This document shows positions 26,758 through 36,032 of a stretch of 64,000 nt of DNA, in pieces. Source of the DNA: Bacillus sp. FJAT-27445 (GTDB lineage Bacteria; Bacillota; Bacilli; Bacillales; Cytobacillaceae); contig NZ_LMTI01000002.1 in assembly GCF_001510665.1 (NCBI RefSeq), positions 249,236 through 313,235 on the forward strand, written 5' to 3'. Both the position numbers and the translations under genes were made by a program. The number at the start of each line of letters is the position of its first letter. The first letter of the stretch is position 1. The notes beneath the pieces were generated by a model that worked only from the letters and a program-made list of their open reading frames with translations, searched no databases and was not told where the DNA came from.

Positions 26758-27459
26758 ATGGAGCAGACTTTAAAAATTACAAATGTGTTATCCGATCCAA
26801 CCAGGTATTACATTTATCAATACATTACAAAACGCCATCAGGAAGTGACCGTCCAGGAGGTAGCCGACAATTTTAATATTCACCCCAATGTCGCGCGCCT
26901 ACATCTTTCCAAGCTTGAGGATGTTAACATGCTTTCTTCTGAAACGAAAAAAACCGGAAAAGGCGGCAGGCCGAGCAGGCTTTACCGTTTATCCGAAGAT
27001 GTCATCCAGCTTCACTTTCCATACCGCGATTATATGCTTTTATCAAAAGTGGCCATTCAGACAATGCTCTCCCTGGGGGAAGAAGGTAAAAAAGCACTTT
27101 ATATGACAGGGAATCGGTTCGGTACGGAAATAATCGAACAGGAACTGGCAAAAAAACAGCAAGCCGGGCATGAGCTTGATTTTGAGCAAAAGCTTGCTAT
27201 CCTGAAAAGCGCCGCAACCCTAGCAGGCTTTTATCCCGAATTTGAAGTGAATGGGGAGCAGACCAAAATATTCCTACAAATCTTTAACTGCCCGTTCAAA
27301 GAGATTGCAATTGACCATTCGGAAGCAGTCTGCAGCATGCACCATGAATTTTTAAAAGGCATGTTTGAGGCGTTATTCGATTCCGCGGAACTGACTGAGC
27401 ACCAGAATATCGCCAATGGCTGTGAAACCTGCACCTATCAGGCGCTTATAACAAATTAA
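26758..27459 (+). CDS. SufR-like helix-turn-helix regulator with C-terminal cysteines
   Basis: A 233-residue regulator. The N-terminal winged helix (about 1-80) has VLSDPTRYYIYQYI, HPNVARLHLSKLE as recognition region and KGGRPSRLYRLS as wing. The C-terminal half holds NCPF, VCSMHHEFLKG and GCETCTYQAL, so four cysteines are available for an iron-sulfur cluster or metal, as in SufR-type regulators. The ATG at 26758 follows GAGGTG. It lies between comG and yqgY, a place where B. subtilis has other genes. The target genes are unknown. Autoregulation through the GTTAAC repeat is a guess. Confidence 0.8.
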   Translation: MEQTLKITNVLSDPTRYYIYQYITKRHQEVTVQEVADNFNIHPNVARLHLSKLEDVNMLSSETKKTGKGGRPSRLYRLSEDVIQLHFPYRDYMLLSKVAIQTMLSLGEEGKKALYMTGNRFGTEIIEQELAKKQQAGHELDFEQKLAILKSAATLAGFYPEFEVNGEQTKIFLQIFNCPFKEIAIDHSEAVCSMHHEFLKGMFEALFDSAELTEHQNIANGCETCTYQALITN

Positions 27460-27543
27460 CTTTATAGTCGATAGTTTACTTTTCCCTCTCTTTTATCTTA
27501 TAATATGGTACGATGGTATTGCGGGTAAAAGGGAGGGTTACAT

Positions 27544-27786
27544 ATGGAGCGAATGTACAGGGTGCTCGGCTTCTGGACAGGGATTTTCACGGTGATGTTT
27601 TATATAGGGAATATGCCAAAAACATCCCTGCTTTTCCTGGCACAGACCGGTTTCTTTGTCCTTTTAAGCTATCTTAAATTATCCGAACGCATGTATATGT
27701 ACGTTTTTGGGGCATATTTGACAATCTTCTTTGCTGGTTTCACCTACTGGACCACCTTTATGATGCCATTAGGCGGAGGACATTAA
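27544..27786 (+). CDS. yqgY: DUF2626 family membrane protein YqgY
   Basis: An 80-residue membrane protein with two to three hydrophobic helices, beginning MERMYRVLGFWTGIFTVMFYIGNM, which is the conserved YqgY/DUF2626 start. GGGAGG precedes the ATG. Function unknown. Followed by a strong terminator. Confidence 0.88.
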   Translation: MERMYRVLGFWTGIFTVMFYIGNMPKTSLLFLAQTGFFVLLSYLKLSERMYMYVFGAYLTIFFAGFTYWTTFMMPLGGGH

Positions 27787-27801
27787 TTTCGAATTTGCTC
27801 T

Positions 27802-27838
27802 AAAAGAACCGCCGGACACAATGTTCCGGCGGTTTTTC
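27802..27838. terminator. Bidirectional terminator after yqgY
   Basis: Stem AACCGCCGGA / TCCGGCGGTT with flanking A-run and T-run, between convergent yqgY and the midA-like gene. Confidence 0.85.
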
Positions 27839-27846
27839 ATTTACCT

Positions 27847-28935
27847 TTATGGAAAAAGCCTATCCAAACCCAGATTCAATCCTTTTTGCTGGATTAGAAC
27901 ATGGAATGCGGAACTCATCCCTGAAGGAATCACTAGGCTCCTAATCGCCCGGTTCCGTTTACTCCTTTCTGAAAACGGATCTGGGTCATAATTATCCTCA
28001 AGCTCCCCAAGTATCCCGGCAGCAAGCAGAAATTCATCTTGCCTGAGCTTGCTTAACGTTTCAAGGCCATATTTCTCTCCTGACTTTGAGAGTGCATCAA
28101 AATGGATGTGGGTCGTAATATCCATTAATCCTGGATACTCAAGTACTCCTTCGAACAATTGGTGGTTCATGTAACCTCGAAGGCTACCTCTTCTTCTCGG
28201 CGGGGACATCCACTCTTCACACGTGTAACCATAATCGACTGTTAAGACGATACCTTCTGACATGGCAAATGATAAATCGTGTATCATCGACTCCGCAGCC
28301 AATGGCACTTCAATCCGCTGCCCTTCCTTCAAGCTAAGACCGTTTATCTTAAGAAAGCCTTCAATGTTTTTATTTTTTAAAGGAGAAAGTTCTTCATAAA
28401 GTGTTCCGTCCCTAATACCAACCATTGCCTCCATGAGTAATCCGGCCCTTTTTTCAACAACATGGACAGGCAGAGCATCGAATAATTCGTTTGAAAAGAT
28501 CATTCCTTTAAAATCCCGGATTTCACTTATCGAGCTTTTTTGTAAAAATCCTTGAAAATCTCCTAGTGATTCCTTTTGCAATTTCCGATGGTAAGGACTC
28601 GCTTCTACAATCAGATACGTAAGAGTTTCACTAGAATGTTTGGACCATTCTTCTATGAATGCTTTGGCAAAACGCCCGTTTCCCCCGCCGATTTCGCAAA
28701 CTGCAGGTGCTAGGCCATTCACTTCGGCATGGCGCGCAAACCATTTTGAAAAGGTTCGGCCAAAAACGTCGGATATATTGCTGGTGGTAATAAAATCCCC
28801 GCGCCGCCCAATTTTTTCCGACTCTCTCATATAATACCCGTGTACAGGATGATACAATGCTATTTCAATATAATCCGCGTAGGTAATCAGCCCGTTGTCT
28901 GATTTCCCAATAACATTCTCGAGAAAAGAAATCAT
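27847..28935 (-). CDS. MidA/NDUFAF7-family SAM-dependent methyltransferase
   Basis: A 362-residue class I methyltransferase of the DUF185 family. The start has YADYIEIALYHPVHGYY and GRRGDFITTSNISDVFGR, followed by the SAM site AVCEIGGGNGRFAKAF. Later come FSNELFDALPVHV and TVDYGYTCEEW. The mitochondrial relative NDUFAF7 methylates an arginine of complex I, but the bacterial substrate is unknown. It lies directly upstream of (and on the strand opposite to) yqgY and 42 bases after yqgX on the same strand. Confidence 0.9.
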   Translation of the reverse strand: MISFLENVIGKSDNGLITYADYIEIALYHPVHGYYMRESEKIGRRGDFITTSNISDVFGRTFSKWFARHAEVNGLAPAVCEIGGGNGRFAKAFIEEWSKHSSETLTYLIVEASPYHRKLQKESLGDFQGFLQKSSISEIRDFKGMIFSNELFDALPVHVVEKRAGLLMEAMVGIRDGTLYEELSPLKNKNIEGFLKINGLSLKEGQRIEVPLAAESMIHDLSFAMSEGIVLTVDYGYTCEEWMSPPRRRGSLRGYMNHQLFEGVLEYPGLMDITTHIHFDALSKSGEKYGLETLSKLRQDEFLLAAGILGELEDNYDPDPFSERSKRNRAIRSLVIPSGMSSAFHVLIQQKGLNLGLDRLFP

Positions 28936-28977
28936 ATTGCTCCTCCCAAACCCTCACTTTATTTGTAGGAATTGCTT

Positions 28978-29616
28978 TCATCTAAACCCGTGCAGGAAAG
29001 GATTTGAATCCATTTCATCCTCAATGGTCGTAACAGGCCCATGTCCCGGCAAAACAATTGTATTTTCAGGAAGGGATAGGAGCTTTGTATGGATGCTCTT
29101 CATAAGTTCTTTTTCGTTCCCCCCGGGTAAATCCGTCCTCCCAATACTGCCCATGAACAGCGCATCGCCTGAAACAACAAGTCCCTTTTCAGAGAAATAA
29201 AAGGAAACGCTGCCCGGTGAATGGCCCGGAGTTTCAAAAACATCAAACTCGAAGCCCATTAATTCCATTTTTCCTTCATTTTTAAGAAGATGATCCGCGG
29301 GCCCAACTCGTAGTGGAGGACCGACAGGAAACAGTCCCGAGCCATTTAAATGGGGATCGCCAAGCCATTTCGCTTCCCTTTCATGAAGATAGACGGGAAT
29401 TTTGTAATGATCCCTTATTGCATCGACCGCCCCTATATGGTCAAAATGGGCATGAGTCAGAAGGATAGCTGCCGGCTTCAGCTTTTTTTCCGAAAGAATG
29501 TTAATCAGTTTTGGTGCTTCTTCTCCTGGGTCAAAGATAAGGCAGGTTCGATCCTCCCGATAAAGAACATAACAATTCGTTTGCAGCCCGCCAAGCGGGA
29601 TAGGAAACCAATTCAT
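28978..29616 (-). CDS. yqgX: Metallo-beta-lactamase fold hydrolase YqgX
   Basis: A 212-residue glyoxalase II-like hydrolase. The dinuclear metal site is THAHFDHIGA, with further ligands in TPGHSPGS, SGDALF and PGHGPVT. In Bacillus it is a candidate for the second step of thiol-dependent methylglyoxal detoxification, but the substrate is not proven here. GGAGGT lies before the ATG. Confidence 0.92.
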   Translation of the reverse strand: MNWFPIPLGGLQTNCYVLYREDRTCLIFDPGEEAPKLINILSEKKLKPAAILLTHAHFDHIGAVDAIRDHYKIPVYLHEREAKWLGDPHLNGSGLFPVGPPLRVGPADHLLKNEGKMELMGFEFDVFETPGHSPGSVSFYFSEKGLVVSGDALFMGSIGRTDLPGGNEKELMKSIHTKLLSLPENTIVLPGHGPVTTIEDEMDSNPFLHGFR

Positions 29617-29777
29617 CAGACAACCTCCAGTTGCACAGTGTAATAGCCTTATTGTACACTAATGCTCGACAAATCAAATAAAAAACTATAGAATTGAATC
29701 GATGGAAATGAATTGTTTGTTACATAATTGGGCAGGCTTCACCGCCTGCAGACTAAATGGTAAAGGGGGCTTTAAAG

Positions 29778-29960
29778 ATGCTTAAAATTGGGCTTGTTAT
29801 CATTTTCACGCTTGTTACTTTGCTAGCGGGTTATAGTTCTTTTACCTCACTAAAAAATAAAAATTTCCTAGGACTATTTTTTGCGGTAGCGACACTCCTG
29901 GTTTTCGGCTGGTTCACTTTCATGACTATTTTAAAAAGTGGCTACCCGACCGGGACTTAA
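29778..29960 (+). CDS. yqgW: DUF2759 family small membrane protein YqgW
   Basis: A 60-residue protein with two membrane helices and a short polar C-terminus. Position (next to yqgX, convergent with yqgU) and length fit YqgW. Start chosen at ATG 29778, eight bases after AAAGGGGG. The frame opens seven codons earlier. Function unknown. Confidence 0.83.
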   Translation: MLKIGLVIIFTLVTLLAGYSSFTSLKNKNFLGLFFAVATLLVFGWFTFMTILKSGYPTGT

Positions 29961-29973
29961 GCCTACAATAAAC

Positions 29974-30010
29974 AGAGGACTGCCCGTGTTTCGGGCAGTC
30001 CTCTTTCTTT
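29974..30010 (+). terminator. Terminator of yqgW
   Basis: Stem AGAGGACTGCCCG / CGGGCAGTCCTCT with a five-base loop and TTCTTT after it. It overlaps the yqgU stop on the other strand. Confidence 0.85.
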
Positions 30011-31160
30011 ATTCCTGTACAAGGCTCATGATATTTTTGCCTGTCACGTCAATTATTTTCTCATATCTGTATCCATATAGTAATGCGTCTCCATTCGGCG
30101 AGGATTCGATTGGCTGATTATCCGCCCCTTCCAAAATGACAGACCTTCCACCACCAAGAGAATGGGAAGCAAGGATAAAACCTTCGTTATACGTATCCGC
30201 ATCACCGCTTTTCACTGGTTCAAAAACAGTAAATTCCTGCTTTGCTTCATTGAAATCCATAAAAGGAATGAGCCAGCCGGAAAACCTCCCTAATTGCGGA
30301 AGCGAAAAAGAAGAAATCTGGGTGAGCTTTGTATCGTAAAACGTAAAAATAGCTTTTTCCCATTCTGCCCCTGCCGCACTGATTCCCATGATCAGATTTT
30401 TATAGGTTTCTATCTGATAGAGATTCTCAAAAGGCGCTGTTACCTTTTCGCCATGAACATCCATTAGTACCAACGGAGCGAAAAAGGCCTGGGATGTCTC
30501 ATCCCATTCAAGGAAAGCGAATCGATCTTTTTCAATCCATTTAACAAATGGATCAGTGAGTTCCAGCTCTTCCACTATCCTATCGGATGCATTCATTCTG
30601 AAAGCCTTATAAGACCAATCCTCGTTAAATGCCACAATTAGCATATCATCTTCAAGATATGGATTCCATTCTGCATGGAGCTCGGAGGACGGAAAAGATT
30701 GGTTTGCCATTTCCATTCCACTCGTATCATAGATCGTTACGACCGCTTCATACGAAGAGGGGGAAGTATGGACCATCAGCCTGGTTTTTTGAGGATTAAT
30801 GGAGACGGTAACAATGGGACTGCCGGTTGAGAGTATCAATTTGCTTTCTCCAGTTTCGAGGGCATAGGAATACAGGTTTGACCCTGAGGGCAAATTTGAA
30901 GCAAATAATATTTTGTTATCACTTAGCCAACCAAACACTTTGAAAAACTCTCCTTCAGGTACTTTAAGTGGGAGTTTCCATCCTAAAGCGGGATTTACAG
31001 CCTGTCCTTCTTCTGCAGCAGGCTTGCCGCTCTGGCTATCTGGCTGGGCCTTTTCTTTTGGTTGTGAACAAGCTGCCAGAGAAAAGAAAAGGATGCACAA
31101 TAAAAGCAGCCTGGCAGGTATGAATTGATAGATAAGTATTTTTCGCAGACTATTGCCCAT
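30009..31160 (-). CDS. yqgU: Lipoprotein YqgU, probable beta-propeller
   Basis: A 383-residue lipoprotein: signal with lipobox SLAAC (Cys31), a Glu/Pro/Ser-rich linker, then a repeating beta-rich region (GWLSDNKILFAS, VKWIEKDRFAFLEW) that looks like a WD40/TolB-like propeller. It matches YqgU of Bacillus in place and type. Extracytoplasmic, function unknown. GGGGGAAAGG precedes the ATG. Confidence 0.87.
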   Translation of the reverse strand: MGNSLRKILIYQFIPARLLLLCILFFSLAACSQPKEKAQPDSQSGKPAAEEGQAVNPALGWKLPLKVPEGEFFKVFGWLSDNKILFASNLPSGSNLYSYALETGESKLILSTGSPIVTVSINPQKTRLMVHTSPSSYEAVVTIYDTSGMEMANQSFPSSELHAEWNPYLEDDMLIVAFNEDWSYKAFRMNASDRIVEELELTDPFVKWIEKDRFAFLEWDETSQAFFAPLVLMDVHGEKVTAPFENLYQIETYKNLIMGISAAGAEWEKAIFTFYDTKLTQISSFSLPQLGRFSGWLIPFMDFNEAKQEFTVFEPVKSGDADTYNEGFILASHSLGGGRSVILEGADNQPIESSPNGDALLYGYRYEKIIDVTGKNIMSLVQE

Positions 31161-31247
31161 TCCTTTCCCCCTCGCACTAATATAACTAATAGACGTAATG
31201 AAGGTAATAATTGTTTCAAAATAGTTAATTTTTATTCACATTTTTTA

Positions 31248-32435
31248 TCATTCGGCCAAAGCAGTAATAAAGATACTTGAGACGTCCTTATAAATCTTGT
31301 TAAACAGTGAAAGCGGAAGAGGATTAATTCCTTTGCCAAGCTCAATGGTAAATCCCGCCTTCCCGTATTCCTGAATGAACCAGTCTTTAAATCCAGCATG
31401 GCTATCAATGGTGCGGACAGGTTTATACCCGCTCACCTTAGCGAATGCCTCAGCAATAGCGGCAGATTCCGCTGGTTCCTTTCCCCCATAACCCCAATAA
31501 AACTCTTCCCCTTGAGTATGGAAAGCCACGACAAGATCGAACTCGTTCTTTAATACGTGGCTAGCCATCGCAATTGCTTCTGGCTCGGAAAGAGGCGCCG
31601 TTCCTGGAAAGTCACGCGAAGAGGGAGACTTTGGTTCCTTTCTTTCTTTTTCAATCTCCCAATTGGCGGGAAACTGATTATTCAAGTCTACCCCGTTACA
31701 ATTTGCTTTCCATCCTGAAAAATCTTTCCTTCCGTTATTCATAGATATAAGTATGGCTTCATTATCTTTAGGAGGGCCATGTAGGACCAGGTCCACCCCG
31801 TCAGGGTTCACCATCGGCACAATTGACAGCTCTACTGAATTATAAATGGATAATGCACTTTTGCCAGCAATCTGGTTATTATGTGTGAGTGAAAGCAAAT
31901 ACATATTTACCAATTCCATAAGAATCCCGCTGGTAATCCACTCATTCGCATGGAAGGAAGCATTAAAGTGGACCTTTTTTTTCCCGCTGCCGATTTTAAG
32001 CTCCCAAATTGGCTTTCCAAGGACACTTTTACCTATTGTAGAAAGCCTTACAAATGGGTAGGCTTCCTTTATCGCTGAAAGATCCCTCTCAAGCGTAATG
32101 GAACAATATTCAGTACTGCCAATGAGTATTGGGGCTGTTAACTTATATGGTAAAAGGACTATGTTGTTCCTCCGCGCTTCTTTTTCCTGCCTCCAGCCAT
32201 TTAAGAGCAAAATCATTTCCGTATCCAGTTGTCTGCATGCAGCAGCCGTTTTCAGATTCTCTTCCCTTTTTAGATGGCAGGGAAACGCAGTATAACCAGG
32301 GATATTGATTTTCCCCTCAAATTCTAACTTTCCATCGAGAACCTGCTCATTAGAGTCCCTTATCAATTCAAGGGGAATTTGGAATAGGCAACTATAATCC
32401 AAAAGAGTTTTTCCATTCTGCTGACTTATTTCCAT
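31248..32435 (-). CDS. yqgT: M14-family gamma-D-glutamyl-L-diamino acid endopeptidase YqgT
   Basis: A 395-residue zinc carboxypeptidase-fold enzyme for peptidoglycan peptides. An N-terminal LysM-like part (about 10-90) precedes the M14 domain, which starts near LSAIKEAYPFVR. The zinc ligands are in FHANEW (His, Glu) and VAFHTQGEEF (His), with DLNNQFP between. The catalytic Glu is in TIELGKG. I chose the ATG at 32435 with AGGAGGAG five bases upstream. The frame opens nine codons earlier. No signal peptide is evident, as for related spore or recycling enzymes. Confidence 0.92.
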   Translation of the reverse strand: MEISQQNGKTLLDYSCLFQIPLELIRDSNEQVLDGKLEFEGKINIPGYTAFPCHLKREENLKTAAACRQLDTEMILLLNGWRQEKEARRNNIVLLPYKLTAPILIGSTEYCSITLERDLSAIKEAYPFVRLSTIGKSVLGKPIWELKIGSGKKKVHFNASFHANEWITSGILMELVNMYLLSLTHNNQIAGKSALSIYNSVELSIVPMVNPDGVDLVLHGPPKDNEAILISMNNGRKDFSGWKANCNGVDLNNQFPANWEIEKERKEPKSPSSRDFPGTAPLSEPEAIAMASHVLKNEFDLVVAFHTQGEEFYWGYGGKEPAESAAIAEAFAKVSGYKPVRTIDSHAGFKDWFIQEYGKAGFTIELGKGINPLPLSLFNKIYKDVSSIFITALAE

Positions 32436-32568
32436 CGTTCTCCTCCTGCCCATGAAAGTCATTCCTTAGCTCAATAAGATATGTATGAACCTTTAGGGGA
32501 ATCATTCCTGTTCCTGGAGAAGAACAAAGAGAGCTCCCACATTGTGGAAGCCGCTCATAAACAGTCTA

Positions 32569-33537
32569 CTATATCGATAGCCTTTCTTTCACACGCCAGG
32601 CAGCACCGATTACCCCTGCGTCATTTCCGAGTGTCGCCAAAGCAATAGTAGTCGTTTCACGGACCCTTTCGAAGGCAAATTGTACAAATTGCTCCCTAAC
32701 TTTTTGGACCAGAATCTCTCCAGCATAGGAAACCCCGCCGCCGAGAACAATTTTTTCGGGATTAAGGGTATTTGCAACATTTGCCAAGGCTAGCCCGAGA
32801 TGGAATGCTAGTTGATCCACTACGCCCATTGCAGCCTTATCACCGTTCTTCGCACTATCGAATACATCTTTTGCGCTAATCAGGCCATTGGAGGCAAGAA
32901 TGTCAGCCAGCATCCCTTGCTCGCCGGCCGCCACAGATTCCATCGCTAGCCTTACAATGCCAGTAGCCGAGGCGATTGTTTCAAGGCAGCCTGTTTTCCC
33001 GCAATTACACTGTGCGCCCCCCACAGGTATGGAAGTAATGTGCCCAATCTCTCCCGCAGCCCCGCTAACGCCCTGTACAATCTGGCCATTCGCGATGACT
33101 CCTCCTCCTACGCCTGTACCGAGGGTAACGCAGACAAGGTCCTTGGCTCCTTCACCAGCCCCCCTCCACATTTCGCCGATTGCCGCGCAATTTGCATCAT
33201 TGTCAATCGCTGCAGGAAGCGAGGTTTCCACTTCAAGGATATCCCTCAATGGGTACTTTCCCCTCAGACCGATATTAACTGCATTATATAGGACACCTGT
33301 ATCCGAATTTACTGGCCCCGGTGCCCCCATCCCGATTCCAGCAAGCCTTTCCTTTCCCTGCCCAAGTTCCTCCAGGCGCTCGTCAATGGATTTTGCTATA
33401 TTCAGGACAATATGCCTGCCTCCATCGGATCGGTCCGTAGGTATTTCCCATTTATGGAGTATCTCCCCATATACAGTTAAAAATGCAAGCTTTATTGTGG
33501 TCCCTCCCAAGTCGATTCCTGCCAGCCATTTCTCCAT
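32569..33537 (-). CDS. glcK: ROK-family glucokinase
   Basis: Phosphorylates glucose with ATP. The 322 residues have the ATP motif [13 protein letters not shown], the sugar site [12 protein letters not shown], the GTGVGGG phosphate loop and the ROK zinc motif (residues around [10 protein letters not shown]). ATG 33537 follows AGGTGGG. It lies 14 bases after yqgQ and in the same unit as gluP-yqgQ-glcK, as in B. subtilis. Confidence 0.96.
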   Translation of the reverse strand: MEKWLAGIDLGGTTIKLAFLTVYGEILHKWEIPTDRSDGGRHIVLNIAKSIDERLEELGQGKERLAGIGMGAPGPVNSDTGVLYNAVNIGLRGKYPLRDILEVETSLPAAIDNDANCAAIGEMWRGAGEGAKDLVCVTLGTGVGGGVIANGQIVQGVSGAAGEIGHITSIPVGGAQCNCGKTGCLETIASATGIVRLAMESVAAGEQGMLADILASNGLISAKDVFDSAKNGDKAAMGVVDQLAFHLGLALANVANTLNPEKIVLGGGVSYAGEILVQKVREQFVQFAFERVRETTTIALATLGNDAGVIGAAWRVKERLSI

Positions 33538-33551
33538 CGTTGCTCCCACCT

Positions 33552-33758
33552 TTAATTATTGTTTTTTTCTCTTTCTAGCTGAATTTCGTGCCTTAAAAGC
33601 ATGAGTGCATTTTTAAATTCTTGTGTTTCAATTAATTGTGAGTTATACATCTCAGTCAATTCCTCTTCCATCAGTTCCAGGTCAGCTGCTCTATTGCCTA
33701 CATAAATAATGGTTCCATACTTTTTTAGGAATTGTTGTATTTCATAAATGCTTTTCAT
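33552..33758 (-). CDS. yqgQ: YqgQ family small protein
   Basis: A 68-residue helical acidic protein (DUF910) with the family pattern [26 protein letters not shown]. It sits between gluP and glcK, as in all related genomes known to me. It probably binds nucleic acid or a partner. Function not established. Confidence 0.92.
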   Translation of the reverse strand: MKSIYEIQQFLKKYGTIIYVGNRAADLELMEEELTEMYNSQLIETQEFKNALMLLRHEIQLEREKNNN

Positions 33759-33801
33759 TTACTTCCCTCATTTCCTACACCCCATGGTGCTATCATCGTT
33801 G

Positions 33802-35445
33802 CTAATTTTCAGGCTGGCCGGAGAGTGCCTTATTAATTTCGGCAACCAGATTTTGATATTCCTTTTGGCCGGGCTTCAAGGCAGCCGCCTTCTTGGCATG
33901 CTCTCTTGCGGTGAGATAGTCCTTCTCCTGAAGATAGATTAACGCCAAATTATAATGTGCTTCCGGGAAGTCATTGTCCATCTTGACCGTGTGAATTAAA
34001 TGGGCCTTCGCCTCTGGAAGCTTTCCAAGTTTTATTTCCATATAGGATAATAGAAAATAGGTTTTTTCCGAAACACTGTTTTCCTCTTCAAAATTCCGCA
34101 ATATAGTATAAGCTTTCTCAAAATCATTTTTGTTGGCTTGCTCCTCTGCCAGCAGGATTACCGAGTGTTCATCCTTTGGCCCCAACCCTTCCCCGTAACC
34201 ATGCTGCAGCATCAATGCTGCCAGTAGTATGGAGAAGACGGTAAAGGCAAATTGGCTCAACGGCTTTTTTTTCTTCGGAAAATGGACTATTCCCGCTCCA
34301 AGGAAACCGGCTGCCAGCCCACCGAGATGGCCCGCGTTGTCAACCATTGAAACAGAGAACCCGAAGGCCAGGTTGACAATAATAATGATAAATACTGTAT
34401 GGCCCATTGTCCTGAAAAATAGGCTTGGATATATCATGCCAAAGTAAAGGAGCGCGCCAAGGCAGCCAAAGATCGCTCCACTTGCGCCAGCCGATAATTC
34501 ATGACTGAACAAGAAGCTTGCCAGCGACCCTCCAAAACCGGCAAATAGGTATACAAACATAAAACGGGGGCTTCCCAATATCCTCTCCACAGCGGTTCCA
34601 ACAAAATAGAGGCCAAGCGTATTCATGGCCAAGTGCAGGAAGCCAATATGAAGGAAGACGGGCGTTATAAACCGCCACCATTCCCCTTCAAGGATTAATG
34701 GATTGAATTTAGCGCCAAACCTGATTAGTGTGGATGGATTGGTGCTGCCGCCATACAGTTCAAGCGCAATAAACATCAATACTTGAATGGCCATGAAAAA
34801 ATATGTAAGGAGCGGTTTTCCCGCTGTAAAAATCGCCTGTTCCTGCCTGCTTGCCTTCAGTGCGTGTTCCAGCGCACTACGTTTGGCCTCCTCGATATCT
34901 TCGGGAGTCCTTCCCTCTAGTTCAGTGGATTGTCCAAGTGCGCCGCCTGCCAGTTGGAAAAGCTTTTCAGAAGCCTTTTCATATGTACCGTTTGCAAAAA
35001 GAATGGTATGAACAGCAGTTTCAGAGAAACGTTCTTTATAGATAAATGGTTCTTTTAAAACGGATGTATAATCATCGACCGGGGGCTGATCGCTTACATA
35101 TATATTGACCATTCCAAGATTTCGAAGCCTAAGCTGGCTTCTGATTTTCGCCGCCGTTGCCGCCGTTGCCTCAATATCCTGAATCATCCTATTGCTCCAA
35201 TCAAAATTGGAGCGGAACAAGCGAATAATCGATGTTTGCCTGGATTCCTTTTTTTCCAGCCATAGTTCGTTTTCATCTGGAAACAGTTTCACAATCCTGT
35301 AGCCAGAACGTTTGATAAACGATTCCGCAAGTTTCCAAAATATATATTCTTCGTTATTGTACAAAAGATTCCCTGCTTTCTTCCAGCGCCGCAATAATTG
35401 CTTAGCACCGTATATCACTACCATTATAAACGAATTTTCCATCAA
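33802..35445 (-). CDS. gluP: Rhomboid intramembrane serine protease GluP with TPR repeats
   Basis: A polytopic protease of the rhomboid family. A soluble N-terminal part (about 1-200) is followed by six or seven membrane helices. The catalytic Ser is in AGASGAIFG and the catalytic His in DNAGHLGG. At the C-terminus there are TPR-like repeats (EKAYTILRNFEEE, PEAHYNLALIYLQEKDY). In B. subtilis GluP (YqgP) cleaves the magnesium transporter MgtE and works with FtsH. The frame opens at 35445. A TTG at 35364 with GCAGGG before it would give a protein closer to the B. subtilis length. Confidence 0.94.
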   Translation of the reverse strand: MMENSFIMVVIYGAKQLLRRWKKAGNLLYNNEEYIFWKLAESFIKRSGYRIVKLFPDENELWLEKKESRQTSIIRLFRSNFDWSNRMIQDIEATAATAAKIRSQLRLRNLGMVNIYVSDQPPVDDYTSVLKEPFIYKERFSETAVHTILFANGTYEKASEKLFQLAGGALGQSTELEGRTPEDIEEAKRSALEHALKASRQEQAIFTAGKPLLTYFFMAIQVLMFIALELYGGSTNPSTLIRFGAKFNPLILEGEWWRFITPVFLHIGFLHLAMNTLGLYFVGTAVERILGSPRFMFVYLFAGFGGSLASFLFSHELSAGASGAIFGCLGALLYFGMIYPSLFFRTMGHTVFIIIIVNLAFGFSVSMVDNAGHLGGLAAGFLGAGIVHFPKKKKPLSQFAFTVFSILLAALMLQHGYGEGLGPKDEHSVILLAEEQANKNDFEKAYTILRNFEEENSVSEKTYFLLSYMEIKLGKLPEAKAHLIHTVKMDNDFPEAHYNLALIYLQEKDYLTAREHAKKAAALKPGQKEYQNLVAEINKALSGQPEN

Positions 35446-35481
35446 CTTGTAATAATATCACGGGAGAACATAATGTGCAGG

Positions 35482-35697
35482 CGCTTTATCAAGCCATGAT
35501 TTGTTACAAGATACTCAAAGATGCTTTTTCAGGAAGAAAACTGGCTAGGCGCCCCTCGAAAATCTTCAATTATCCTAATGATAATTTCGTGCGAGGATTA
35601 TTCTTGAAAGCTTTCCTTCTGCTAACGCTTTTTCTTCGTGCGAGGCCGATTCTTCTGAAGCTTATTCTTGTGGAGCTGGAACTTAATTCAAGTTATC
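35482..35697. repeat. Dispersed repeat, copy A
   Basis: Shares with copy B (37561-37735) the blocks TGATTTGTTACAAGATACTC, AAAGATGCTT, GAAACTGGCT, GCGAGGATTATT and TGTGGAGCTG in the same order. Intergenic, without a convincing gene. It follows gluP and precedes the yqgO-like gene and may be part of a family of small nonautonomous elements. Confidence 0.7.
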
Positions 35698-35731
35698 CAT
35701 AATGATGATCTATTTTATTTCTTGGTGTACG

Positions 35732-35767
35732 AAAAAGAGCCGCCCGTCTTACAACCGGTTCGGCTCT
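35732..35767 (-). terminator. Terminator of the yqgO-like gene
   Basis: Stem AGAGCCG / CGGCTCT with a T-run on the minus strand, overlapping the end of the gene. Confidence 0.7.
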
Positions 35768-35943
35768 CCAAATACAGAATCCATCATCTTTCTTTTCACC
35801 CCGGGCATGCCCATGATTGTCCTGACTGCGGCTTTTCTAATCCAACCGGTTCCAAGCATCAGATTCATGAGTTTATACCTGTTCCTGTAGAGCAGGTACC
35901 CCGCCGTTCCAAACATGATGACTGACGAAATTGTTTTATTCAT
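35749..35943 (-). CDS. Small basic membrane protein, YqgO-like
   Basis: A 64-residue protein with one hydrophobic stretch (ISSVIMFGTAGYLLY) and a basic tail. Position between gluP and yqgN matches yqgO of B. subtilis, but I am not sure of homology. Function unknown. GGGAGG lies before the ATG. Confidence 0.68.
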   Translation of the reverse strand: MNKTISSVIMFGTAGYLLYRNRYKLMNLMLGTGWIRKAAVRTIMGMPGVKRKMMDSVFGEPNRL

Positions 35944-36032
35944 TTCACCAACCTCCCTTTTTTAGCATTTCCTTGAGGAGGCAGGTTATTCGAAAAAACA
36001 CCGGCGATAGATTTCCAAGCCACTCATTTACA

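Noticed and set aside
32888..33604. 238-residue open frame on the plus strand
   Set aside because: Complement of glcK, with a composition biased to Pro and Ser. No ribosome binding site. The glucokinase motifs are on the other strand.
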